Source: Lishizhenia tianjinensis
GTDB taxonomy: Bacteria; Bacteroidota; Bacteroidia; Flavobacteriales_D; Crocinitomicaceae
Direction of reading: 5' to 3'
Assembly: GCA_943330745.2 (NCBI GenBank)
Contig: CALQIX020000016.1
Coordinates: 1-64,000, forward strand
Length of the DNA stretch: 64,000 nucleotides
Made by a program: the position numbers and the translations under genes. Numbering within the stretch: position 1 is the first letter of the stretch; each line of letters starts with the position of its first letter. Positions 1-6,831 of the stretch are shown here, piece after piece. The notes under the pieces are model-generated. The model was not told where the DNA came from, ran no database searches, and saw only the letters and a program-made list of their open reading frames with translations.

Positions 1-984
1 ATTGATCATTTGAAAAAACAGGTGTGGGATACCACCGTGAGTGTTCCTTTATCGGTTGGCGAAAATAAAATCCAAGTATCCGTGATGAACGAACTCGGTT
101 TGGAGAATTTCAAGTACCCGACCTATGTGAATTACACCCCAACCGAAGACATTATAGCTAAAACGTATTATATTGGAATAGGGGTGAACGAATTCATAGA
201 TTCGAGTCACAACCTCAATTACTGCGTAAAAGACGTTCGAGATTTAGCAAAAGCTTTCGCTACTGAAAATAAGAATATTGATACTCTGCTGTTCACCGAC
301 CATCAAGTCACCAAAGAGAATATTCTCGCACTCAAAGACTACTTAAAGAAAACTAGTGTCAACGACAAAGTGATCATCTCGTGTAGTTCTCATGGTTTGT
401 TGGATGATAGCCTCAACTTCTACCTTGCTATGCACGATGTGGATTTTAACAAGCCCCAAGCACGCGGTTTGAAATACGAAGAATTGGAGAGCTTATTGGA
501 TGGAATTCCTGCGCGTCAAAAGTTGCTCTTATTAGATGCCTGCAACAGCGGCGATAACGACAAGACGGAATTATTGAAAAAGGATTTAGCTCAAGTCGAA
601 AATCAAAAAGAAACGCCTGAATTAGCAGAATACAAGAACAAAACCAAGGGCGTCATCATCAAACTCGAGGAAGAAAACAAAAGTAATTTCAAGAAAATGA
701 ATGAACTTTTCGTGAATGTGCGCAACAATACGGGTTCGGTTATTATCTCCGCGGCGGGCGGACAAGAAAGTGCGTTGGAAGCAATTCAAGTAGATGGAAA
801 AACCATTGAAAACGGAGCTTTTACCTACAGCATCTTGGAGTGCCTAAAACAAAACGAAGGGAAGGAACTCAAAGTAAATACGCTCAAGCAATACGCTGAA
901 AAGCGTGTAGAAGAGATCACCAACGGAAAACAAAAACCCACCTCGCGCCAAGAAACCATGGAAGTGGATTGGGGGGTGAGGTAA
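1..984 (+). CDS. Caspase-like (peptidase C14) protein, 5' end outside the window
   Basis: The reading frame is open from base 1, so this is the C-terminal part of a longer protein. After a short beta-rich linker, a caspase-type p20 fold begins with YYIGIGVNEF and NLNYCVKDVRDL. The catalytic pair is intact: His in SSHG (codon 391-393) and Cys in LLLLDACNSG (Cys codon 541-543). A C-terminal segment (GSVIISAAGGQESALE, then ENGAFTYSILECL) matches the usual end of bacterial caspase domains. In Bacteroidota such domains often follow WD40 or TPR repeats; what precedes this one cannot be seen. A cysteine protease role is inferred from the dyad; the substrate is unknown. A decayed copy of its 3' half lies at about 3491-4028. 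Its codon use looks more GC-rich than the two genes that follow. Confidence 0.88.
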   Translation: MDHLKKQVWDTTVSVPLSVGENKIQVSVMNELGLENFKYPTYVNYTPTEDIIAKTYYIGIGVNEFIDSSHNLNYCVKDVRDLAKAFATENKNIDTLLFTDHQVTKENILALKDYLKKTSVNDKVIISCSSHGLLDDSLNFYLAMHDVDFNKPQARGLKYEELESLLDGIPARQKLLLLDACNSGDNDKTELLKKDLAQVENQKETPELAEYKNKTKGVIIKLEEENKSNFKKMNELFVNVRNNTGSVIISAAGGQESALEAIQVDGKTIENGAFTYSILECLKQNEGKELKVNTLKQYAEKRVEEITNGKQKPTSRQETMEVDWGVR

Positions 985-1037
985 AATAGTATTAATAAAA
1001 ACTTTTCCATGCTTTATTACTCCTGAGTCTGAAAGTC

Positions 1038-1733
1038 TTATTTATTAATCTTATAGTAGAATTGAACTGAAATATCAGAGTAATTATATTTTTGCTTGGC
1101 GCTTTTAGGGAAATAAGTCTTTTTTTGCATATTTATTATGTGCTCTTTTGATTTATAGTAACCAGAATTATATGCTGAAGCATAAAACTTCAATTTTTCT
1201 TCAACCGAATTATATGTATTACTTTTAAATCGATTTTCAACTACTGCACAAAATGCAGCAAGGTATTTTAATTGCCAATCTAATGAATTTAATCTCTCCA
1301 ATCTTGCAATTCTACTATTTTTTGAATTTGGGTTCTTAAATAATAAATCATTATAATCTTTAAAATGTGTTAGATTTAGGGTAATGTAATTCTCTAATGA
1401 CTCAATAAAAGATGGTTTCATTTGAAAATAGCCTACTGAAAAATCAGAATAATCCTTCCCAAACTGAGTATACATAACTTTTAAACTATAAAGTTCAACC
1501 TCGTTGTAAACAGAGCTAAATTGAGATATTTCCGGGGCTACAATTGAAAAAACAAATTCAGAACTCAACTTGACTTTTCCAGCTGTTTTATCAAATTGTT
1601 TTTTATTCGAATTATAAAATCGAACAGCGTTATTAAATTCTTCTTTATATACATCAGGGTACTTTGATTGACTCAAAAAAAGTGATGACGATGAAAAAAA
1701 TAGATGGAAAAGTATAATCGTAATTAATTTCAT
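1038..1733 (-). CDS. Secreted protein with lysozyme/lytic-transglycosylase-like motifs
   Basis: 231 residues with an N-terminal signal peptide (about 1-22, hydrophobic, Ser-rich). Three segments resemble the SLT-type lysozyme fold: a Glu in IVAPE (E68) where the catalytic acid would be, VGYFQMKPSF at 100-109 (compare the usual GLMQLMP segment), and FYASAYNSGY at 183-192 (compare LALAAYNAG). A peptidoglycan-cleaving role is therefore plausible but inferred; overall identity looks low and the catalytic assignment is mine. It is the second gene of a probable two-gene minus-strand unit, 17 bp after the gene at 1751-3151, and is very AT-rich. It lies between an intact caspase gene end and that gene's decayed copy, which suggests insertion or rearrangement. 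Confidence 0.7.
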   Translation of the reverse strand: MKLITIILFHLFFSSSSLFLSQSKYPDVYKEEFNNAVRFYNSNKKQFDKTAGKVKLSSEFVFSIVAPEISQFSSVYNEVELYSLKVMYTQFGKDYSDFSVGYFQMKPSFIESLENYITLNLTHFKDYNDLLFKNPNSKNSRIARLERLNSLDWQLKYLAAFCAVVENRFKSNTYNSVEEKLKFYASAYNSGYYKSKEHIINMQKKTYFPKSAKQKYNYSDISVQFYYKINK

Positions 1734-1750
1734 AAAAGATTTTATGACAA

Positions 1751-3151
1751 TTAATCTAATTTAAATTCGTAAATAACCAGTTCTTTTCCTTCCCAAGAAT
1801 TCCAAATGAAGCAATTTTTAGTTTCATCATACCATGCTTTTATAGCTGGAGCTTTCCCGAAACTTTTTCCATCAATTACGACATAGTCATATGCTAAATC
1901 TATGGATAGAGTATGTGATTTATTTTTTGACTGAATTACATACTTATCAACACTGGGTAGAAACGCACCCTTACCATAACCTATTTTACGATCTTGCGTT
2001 TTCTTAATCTGTCCATTTGCGTTTTCATAAACCCATCCATCTTCCATTGAGAAGTTGTATTTAAAAAACCCGTCAGGCTGTGTTTCTAAATCAAAAATAT
2101 ACGGATAACCTTTTGATATCGAACCATTATTGTTCAAGTAAAATAAATTATCCTTTTCGAATATAAATGCAAATTTGCCATTTTCATGCAATTGAGTTGA
2201 ATAATTCATTCCATTATAAGGTCCAAAAACTTTTCCGTTTATGTTAACAAATTGCTTGTTCTTATTGGTATATGAAAAATAATAAGTTCCGTTACTTAGA
2301 ATTTCTCCATAAGGATTGTCATCGCAATCGATTTCAAGAGATTTACCATTGACATTCACATATTTCTTTTTATTTTTAATATAATTATACATGTAATTTC
2401 TACCATTCAATTGTATACTATATTCTGATACATTATCCAAAGGTTCACTCAAGACGCCATTTAAAACCACATATTTATTGCCGTTAATTACACAAATATA
2501 CGCAACAATAACGTCGTTTTTAGTAACTCTCACTAACTCATCGTAACGAATTTTATCAGTATAATCCTCACCATCAATACTTGATAAATACCATTTACCT
2601 TTATCGCCGGTACTTCCATATGTTGGCCATGCATTTTCAACATCATCTTTATCATTTTTGTCTATCTCTAACATTTGAGCTTTACCCTCATAAAATGAAT
2701 ACCACGACCCACCTAATTTGTAGAAAAAATTATAATTTGTAGGAATTTTGTAATTTTCATTAGAATAAATCTCATAAATTTCGTTTGTTGCCTCCTCAAA
2801 AGGCCCCATAATTTGATCTCTGAAATTCACAAAACATTTTTCAGACTCCCAATATTTAAAAACGTAACCATTTACTTTAGACAAATCAATTTCAAAAATA
2901 TTTCTCCAAACAAAATCAAATGAATGAATGATTTTACCATTAAAAATTAAAGTTTCTTTTGATCGAATTGTATCATTGATTACACATGAGTAACCATTTT
3001 TATTGGCACTTTGAAATGTGTAATACTCACCGGAGTGTAATACCTCATTTTTAGATAATGTATGCAATACGGTTCTTGTTGGAACTCCAACTTGAGAAAT
3101 TAAAGATAAAGAACTTATAAAAAATGATAAAAAAAAGACTGAGAATTTCAT
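1751..3151 (-). CDS. Secreted protein of short beta-rich repeats, function unknown
   Basis: 466 residues starting with a signal peptide (MKFSVFFLSFFISSLSLISQ). The rest has imperfect repeats of about 25-45 residues built around a tyrosine/valine strand and NGK: YVVLNGVLSEP, YVNVNGKSLE, FVNINGKVFGPYNG, and further copies before and after. This looks like an all-beta propeller or solenoid of WG-repeat character; I do not recognise a named family with confidence. There are no membrane segments beyond the signal and no T9SS sorting domain at the C-terminus. It is first in a minus-strand pair with the lytic-transglycosylase-like gene and has a clear Bacteroidota promoter 20 bp upstream. Both genes are much more AT-rich than the flanking caspase sequence. 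Confidence 0.75.
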   Translation of the reverse strand: MKFSVFFLSFFISSLSLISQVGVPTRTVLHTLSKNEVLHSGEYYTFQSANKNGYSCVINDTIRSKETLIFNGKIIHSFDFVWRNIFEIDLSKVNGYVFKYWESEKCFVNFRDQIMGPFEEATNEIYEIYSNENYKIPTNYNFFYKLGGSWYSFYEGKAQMLEIDKNDKDDVENAWPTYGSTGDKGKWYLSSIDGEDYTDKIRYDELVRVTKNDVIVAYICVINGNKYVVLNGVLSEPLDNVSEYSIQLNGRNYMYNYIKNKKKYVNVNGKSLEIDCDDNPYGEILSNGTYYFSYTNKNKQFVNINGKVFGPYNGMNYSTQLHENGKFAFIFEKDNLFYLNNNGSISKGYPYIFDLETQPDGFFKYNFSMEDGWVYENANGQIKKTQDRKIGYGKGAFLPSVDKYVIQSKNKSHTLSIDLAYDYVVIDGKSFGKAPAIKAWYDETKNCFIWNSWEGKELVIYEFKLD

Positions 3152-3170
3152 GATTATTTTATTTTGTTTA

Positions 3171-3200
3171 CAAAAATAACACTTAAAATCTCAAATCAAA
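3171..3200 (-). promoter_or_regulatory. Bacteroidota promoter for the 3151-1038 gene pair
   Basis: On the minus strand, TTTG (complement of 3197-3200) is followed after 18 bp by TATTTTTG (complement of 3171-3178). This is a perfect match to the TAnnTTTG -7 box with a good -33 box. It ends about 20 bp before the ATG at 3151. Confidence 0.6.
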
Positions 3201-3490
3201 ATAATTTTCATTTAAATAACTTACAATACAATGAAATATGAACAGCAGGGGGATTTTTTTTAAGAAGCAATATGTTATTGATTGTATCGAATTTGAATAT
3301 CCTAATGGCATGCTTGAGAAGGAGGCTATGAATATGAGGAATAAAATCTAACCTTAACAGCTTATATCCGCCATTGAAAGGAGCGGGTATTCGTAAATCT
3401 TTAACTTGAAAACTTCAGATCGATTTATTTAAATTCAAAAAGAATATTGTCGCATAGCACTCGGTGAAATATAAACAGGAAAGAAATTGA
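3201..3490. other. Intergenic stretch without a recognisable gene
   Basis: About 290 bp between the promoter of the minus-strand pair and the caspase pseudogene. It carries frequent stops in all frames and a short G run plus T run near 3246-3260. I see no RNA gene, terminator or repeat. It may be degraded coding sequence, since recognisable caspase homology begins only at about 3491. Confidence 0.5.
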
Positions 3491-4028
3491 GCTATTTGAT
3501 GTGGATTTCGATAATCCCAAAAGCACACGGTTTGAAATACGAAGAACTGGAAAGTTTGCTAGTTGGTATTTCAGCACGTCCAAAGTTATTGTTTTTATAT
3601 TATTGAAATAGTAGGGAAAACGATAATACGGAAGGGTTGAAAAAGGATTTGTCTCAAACGGAAAATCAAAAATTAACCCTGAATTAGCGGAATATAAGAT
3701 CATAACAAAAGGCGTCATCATTAAACTCATAAAGGAAAATAAAAGCAACGTCAAGAAGTTGAATAAGCTTTTTGTGAACGTGCACAACATCTTTGCAGTA
3801 GGCGGTCAAGAAAGTGCGCTAGAAGCAAATCAAGTAGACGGTAAAACCATTGAAAACGGTGCGTTTACATATCGCATCTTGAAAAGCAATAAGCAAAACC
3901 AAAGCAAAGAGCTCAAAGTATTAGCCTTCAAGCTGTACGTGGAAAAGCGCGTGGAGTAAATCATCAACGATCAACAAAAACCGACCTTGATCCAATAAAC
4001 TATGTAAGTCGATTGGGAGGTTAGGTAA
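3491..4028 (+). pseudogene. Decayed partial copy of the caspase-like gene
   Basis: This stretch aligns base by base with about 430-984 of the intact caspase gene (for example GGTTTGAAATACGAAGAA and GTAGACGGTAAAACCATTGA) and continues some 20 bp past the stop. It is broken several ways. The catalytic Cys codon TGC of DACNSG is now TGA (3604-3606). A one-base deletion near 3671-3685 shifts the frame. A six-codon in-frame deletion removes the TGSVII region near 3787. Further stops stand at 3957, 3996 and 4005. The His half of the active site is missing altogether. No expressed function is likely. It marks a duplication whose two copies are now separated by two unrelated minus-strand genes. Confidence 0.9.
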
Positions 4029-4071
4029 AGTGTATTAAACAGTTTTCTTCTAATCGATTTATATTATTTTA

Positions 4072-4091
4072 TTATATCTAAAAGAATATAA
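4072..4091. promoter_or_regulatory. Candidate HipB operator (inverted repeat)
   Basis: TTATAT, 8 bp, ATATAA: a perfect 6-bp inverted repeat ending on the A of the hipB start codon. The 8-bp spacer equals that of the E. coli hipBA operators (TATCC-N8-GGATA), and such operators mediate autorepression by HipB dimers. The sequence is AT-rich, so chance occurrence is possible. Confidence 0.35.
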
Positions 4092-4309
4092 TGAAAAAAG
4101 TAGCTGAATTTGTGAAAGAGCGTCGAAAAGAAGCTGGCTTGACCCAAGAAGCTTTTGCTGAAAGGGTAGGAGTAGCGTTGACTGTTGTTCGTAAAATAGA
4201 GCAAGGGAAAACAAATTTGAATATGGACAAAGTGAATTTGGTGCTCAAAATGTTTGGTCATGAGTTAGCAGCAGTAAGTATGAAAGAATTAACTTCTTCT
4301 GAATCATGA
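4091..4309 (+). CDS. hipB: HipB-like helix-turn-helix antitoxin/autorepressor
   Basis: 72 residues, an XRE-type helix-turn-helix protein: LTQEAFAERVGVALTVVRKIE (about 17-37) is the HTH, followed by the usual NLNMDKVNLVLKMFG tail. The size and tail match HipB/Y4mF-type antitoxins. Its stop overlaps the next start as ATGA, so translation is probably coupled to hipS. Known family role: HipB dimers bind operators in their own promoter and hold HipA/HipT in a complex. An inverted repeat that could be its operator abuts the start codon. The gene starts about 60 bp after the caspase pseudogene, so the operon sits in a remodelled region. Confidence 0.85.
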   Translation: MKKVAEFVKERRKEAGLTQEAFAERVGVALTVVRKIEQGKTNLNMDKVNLVLKMFGHELAAVSMKELTSSES

Positions 4310-4638
4310 GACAAGCGAAGGTATTTTACCAAGATATTCTTGCCGGAATATTGACAGAGACCAATGATGGCGATTATGTTTTTCAATACCAGGATTCTTA
4401 CGTTCATGAACATCCTGATGATTTCATTACGGTTTCCATGCCTATATCGCCTTTTCCCTACCGTGAAAAACGATTATTTCCTTTTTTTGAAGGATTGATT
4501 CCTGAAGGGTGGTTGCTTGATATTGCTTCCAAAAACTGGAAAGTGAATCGCAACGATCGGATGGGGTTATTGTTGGCTTGTTGTCGGAATTGCATTGGTG
4601 CAGTGAGTATTGAACCTTTTAATGAAAGTCATGATTGA
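4306..4638 (+). CDS. hipS: HipS-like protein (HipA N-terminal subdomain 1 as a separate gene)
   Basis: 110 residues that correspond to the N-terminal subdomain of HipA: start VFYQDILAGIL, then FPFFEGLIPEGWLL (about 58-71) and MGLLLACCRNCIGAVSI (about 86-102). In fused HipA proteins this is the first domain of one chain; here it is its own gene between hipB and the kinase. That is the layout of tripartite HipBST systems, in which the known E. coli HipS acts as the direct antitoxin of the HipT kinase. It overlaps hipB by 4 bp and hipT by 8 bp. Antitoxin function is inferred from this synteny and domain content. Confidence 0.85.
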   Translation: MRQAKVFYQDILAGILTETNDGDYVFQYQDSYVHEHPDDFITVSMPISPFPYREKRLFPFFEGLIPEGWLLDIASKNWKVNRNDRMGLLLACCRNCIGAVSIEPFNESHD

Positions 4639-5584
4639 TAAATGTTTGTATTGTTACCAACCGCTTGATGGAGCCCCTGATTTTCATGAAAAATGCAGCA
4701 AGCAATTTTTTGGTACGCATGTGCCTCCAACATTGAATCATACGCTGGAAGAAATGACGGAATTGGCAAAGCGTGTCGTTGAACGCAGTGTAGCAGTTCC
4801 TGGTGTGCAGCCCAAGTTATCGCTTTCGGTACTAAAGGAAATTGCTGGAAATACGGAACAACGTTTGACTGTTGTTGGTGCGCTAGGTGGTAACTATATT
4901 TTGAAACCACCTTCCGAGTTTTATCCTGAAATGCCAGCCAATGAACATGTAACAATGCGGATAGCGGAAGCCTTCGGAATCAAGGTTGTTCCATCGAGTT
5001 TGATTCCCTTGAAATCGGGTCAACTAGCATACCTTACCCAACGGATTGACCGAACTAAAAAGGGCGAAAAAATCCATATGTTGGACCTTTTTCAAATTAC
5101 TGAGGCTTTCGATAAATATAAAAGTTCGATGGAGAAAGTTGGAAAAGCAATCCTTGAACATTCGGAAAATACCTTGTTGGACGCCTTAAATTTGTTCGAG
5201 CTGACCCTTTTCTGTTTCTTAACAGGTAATAACAACATGCATTTGAAAAACTTCTCCATGATTAAATCTTCATCTGGTTGGGTATTGGCTCCGGCATATA
5301 ATTTACTAAATGTTTCAATCGTAAATCCTACTGATAAAGAGGAACTTGCACTGACTCTTGGTGGTAAAAAGAGGAAGTTAAATAAATCTTATTTTGAACG
5401 CTATGGAGAAGAGTTGGGATTGACCAACAAACAGATTCAAAGTGTATTCAATCGTTTGAGTAAAAACAAGGTCAAAGCTATTGAATGGATTCACCAATCT
5501 TTCTTGTCAGATGCCCTAAAAAAAGACTATTTGGAAGTACTGGAGGAACGATATCGACTCGTAATTGCTTATCGCATAGATTGA
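4631..5584 (+). CDS. hipT: HipT-like kinase with both catalytic/metal Asp positions changed to Asn
   Basis: 317 residues from the ATG at 4631, which overlaps the hipS stop (ATGATTGA) and puts the family-typical CLYC motif at residue 5. A zinc-ribbon-like C5-x2-C8...H19-x2-C22 is followed by GVQPKLSLSV (58-67), the Gly-rich loop with the two serines (S64, S66) that are autophosphorylation sites in HipT, and by NYILKPPSE with the ATP-binding Lys. The catalytic loop reads GNNNMHLKNFS, where the family has D before (x)H; this is N202 (codon AAC 5234-5236). The metal-binding motif reads PAYNLLN rather than PAYDLLN; this is N224 (codon AAT 5300-5302). These correspond to D309 and D332 of E. coli HipA. 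The frame is otherwise intact, so the protein is probably made but catalytically weak or dead. In active homologues the target is an aminoacyl-tRNA synthetase (TrpS for E. coli HipT). Confidence 0.88.
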   Translation: MIDKCLYCYQPLDGAPDFHEKCSKQFFGTHVPPTLNHTLEEMTELAKRVVERSVAVPGVQPKLSLSVLKEIAGNTEQRLTVVGALGGNYILKPPSEFYPEMPANEHVTMRIAEAFGIKVVPSSLIPLKSGQLAYLTQRIDRTKKGEKIHMLDLFQITEAFDKYKSSMEKVGKAILEHSENTLLDALNLFELTLFCFLTGNNNMHLKNFSMIKSSSGWVLAPAYNLLNVSIVNPTDKEELALTLGGKKRKLNKSYFERYGEELGLTNKQIQSVFNRLSKNKVKAIEWIHQSFLSDALKKDYLEVLEERYRLVIAYRID

Positions 5585-5822
5585 GAAAAACAATTAGTTG
5601 CAGTTTTTTAATTTTTAATTGCAAAACAATATGTAAACATTATATGACTTTAATTTTCAAACTAGTTATCTTTAATTAGATAAAATCATCAGAAAAACAT
5701 TAATTGTCGATTATTATAATTACTTTTACACCACCAAAAAGGATAATTAGTAGAATTTTTCCTTAATATGAAGATTATTAGTTTGAAAGTATAAAGAAAC
5801 GCCTCTATGGCTGGAGGAATAG
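5585..5822. other. AT-rich intergenic region, possible small RNA at its right end
   Basis: No convincing reading frame. At about 5797-5820 CCTC-N8-GAGG can form a small hairpin directly before the strong terminator at 5823-5858. A short untranslated RNA made of hairpin plus terminator is conceivable, with the TTAGTTTG at about 5778-5785 as an imperfect -7 box. This is weak evidence. Confidence 0.25.
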
Positions 5823-5858
5823 AAAACCCTAAGAAGTATCAAATTTCTTAGGGTTTTT
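5823..5858. terminator. Strong intrinsic terminator
   Basis: A perfect 13-bp stem AAAACCCTAAGAA / TTCTTAGGGTTTT (5823-5835 with 5845-5857) and a 9-nt loop, followed by T-rich sequence. The stem-flanking A and T runs would allow use from either strand. It lies 240 bp after hipT, so it may end a separate small transcript. Confidence 0.7.
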
Positions 5859-5952
5859 GTCTTAAATAAGCGATTAACTGATAGTGTTATTGATGTAAAT
5901 GCAGCTTCTCGGATTCTATTAGTAATTCCCGATTGCTGAAAATAAAAAATAA

Positions 5953-6411
5953 ATGAAACGAATCAACGAATACAAAAAGTTATTTCAAATTGAAAACGAA
6001 ATTGATCTTGCATCATTGAAGTTAACCTATAGAAAACTAGTTAAGCAATGGCATCCTGATAAGTTTCAAGATGGTGATCCGTTGAAAGAGGAGGCTAACA
6101 TAATGGGAAGACAGGTAACAGATGGGTATCACTTTTTAGTGAGTATTGCTCCTGAAACAAAAGAAGCAAATTTGGATGAATACCGCAAGACCATAATGGA
6201 ATGTGGAATTGCTGATTTCAAACACAAAGGCTTATTATTGGAAATTACTTTCACTGATGGTGCAACATATGAATATTTCGGTGTTAATGCCAATGTCTAC
6301 AAAAAACTGATCAATTCAGATAAGCAAGTTCGATTTGCAAAACGATTCATTTACGAAAGCTACTTGTATAGAAAGTCAAAAAAAGCAATTGAAGAAGGGA
6401 ATTATGAGTAA
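5953..6411 (+). CDS. J-domain protein fused to a KTSC domain
   Basis: 152 residues. The N-terminal 70 form a J domain with YRKLVKQWHPDKF; the HPD (34-36) is the Hsp70-stimulating motif. Residues about 93-150 match a KTSC domain (LLLEITFTDGATYEYFGV, then KRFIYESYLYRK), a small beta domain found at the ends of lysyl-tRNA synthetase-like and phage proteins and thought to bind nucleic acid or protein. The protein probably recruits DnaK to a KTSC-bound client; the client is unknown. It stands alone, with a terminator 95 bp upstream and a palindrome downstream, and has no G/F-rich or zinc-finger region as in full DnaJ. Confidence 0.8.
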   Translation: MKRINEYKKLFQIENEIDLASLKLTYRKLVKQWHPDKFQDGDPLKEEANIMGRQVTDGYHFLVSIAPETKEANLDEYRKTIMECGIADFKHKGLLLEITFTDGATYEYFGVNANVYKKLINSDKQVRFAKRFIYESYLYRKSKKAIEEGNYE

Positions 6412-6498
6412 TAGTCCAATTTCCGTTAAAAATAAATTGCATGAAAAAACATCGCATCCTTGATTTCTCTTGGTTTCTTTGTTTAAAGCCTCAGTAAC

Positions 6499-6521
6499 AT
6501 AATTAATGAGGCATTAATTAT
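6499..6521. repeat. Perfect 23-bp palindrome
   Basis: ATAATTAATG-AGG-CATTAATTAT: 10-bp perfect arms around 3 bp. A second nested pairing (GCCTCA at 6488-6493 with TGAGGC at 6507-6512) overlaps it, and GTTTAAA occurs on both sides (6481-6487, 6524-6530). No T run follows, so it is not a typical terminator; it may be a protein-binding site or structured RNA. Confidence 0.6.
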
Positions 6522-6657
6522 AGGTTTAAAACGAATCCGCCATTTTCGAATTCTTCTTAGCTTGATTAACTCAAATTTATGCGTAAAACAAACTGATTTT
6601 TTACAGCTCCACAGAAGTTGTCATGATCCAATATTTCCTGCCTCAGATAATCATAAA

Positions 6658-6691
6658 GTCAAAAAAAAATCAGAGTTGAAAAACTCTGATT
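6658..6691 (-). terminator. Terminator of the tRNA-Leu transcript
   Basis: On the minus strand AATCAGAGTT, a 4-nt loop and AACTCTGATT form a 10-bp stem (6668-6677 with 6682-6691), followed by a run of about ten U. It begins 4 bp past the tRNA 3' end. Confidence 0.8.
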
Positions 6692-6694
6692 TTG

Positions 6695-6776
6695 TACCCC
6701 GGGCCGGAATCGAACCGGCACTCCCGAAAGAACAGGATTTTGAATCCAGCGCGTCTACCAGTTCCGCCACCGGGGC
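6695..6776 (-). tRNA. tRNA-Leu(CAA)
   Basis: 82 nt on the minus strand, with a long variable arm as expected for Leu. The acceptor stem GCCCCGG pairs with CCGGGGT (G1-U72), the discriminator is A, and the T arm is GCCGG-TTCGATT-CCGGC. The anticodon loop TTCAAAA gives CAA, which reads UUG. The anticodon stem CTGGA/TCCTG has one U-U mismatch (28-42). CCA is not encoded. A36-A37 in the loop fits the i6A/ms2i6A pathway; miaB and miaE are elsewhere in this window. A terminator follows directly. Confidence 0.93.
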
Positions 6777-6831
6777 ATTAAGGGTTGCAAATATACTATT
6801 AAATTTTTAAATCGAAAAAAGTCTTTTTATT

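Noticed and set aside
3425-3790. A 121-codon minus-strand reading frame
   Set aside because: It is antisense to the caspase pseudogene, whose homology to 430-984 explains the sequence; the protein shows no coherent features.
4629-4955. A 108-codon minus-strand frame
   Set aside because: It is antisense to hipT, which has clear family motifs.
6562-6810. An 82-codon plus-strand reading frame
   Set aside because: It runs through the terminator and the antisense strand of tRNA-Leu(CAA).
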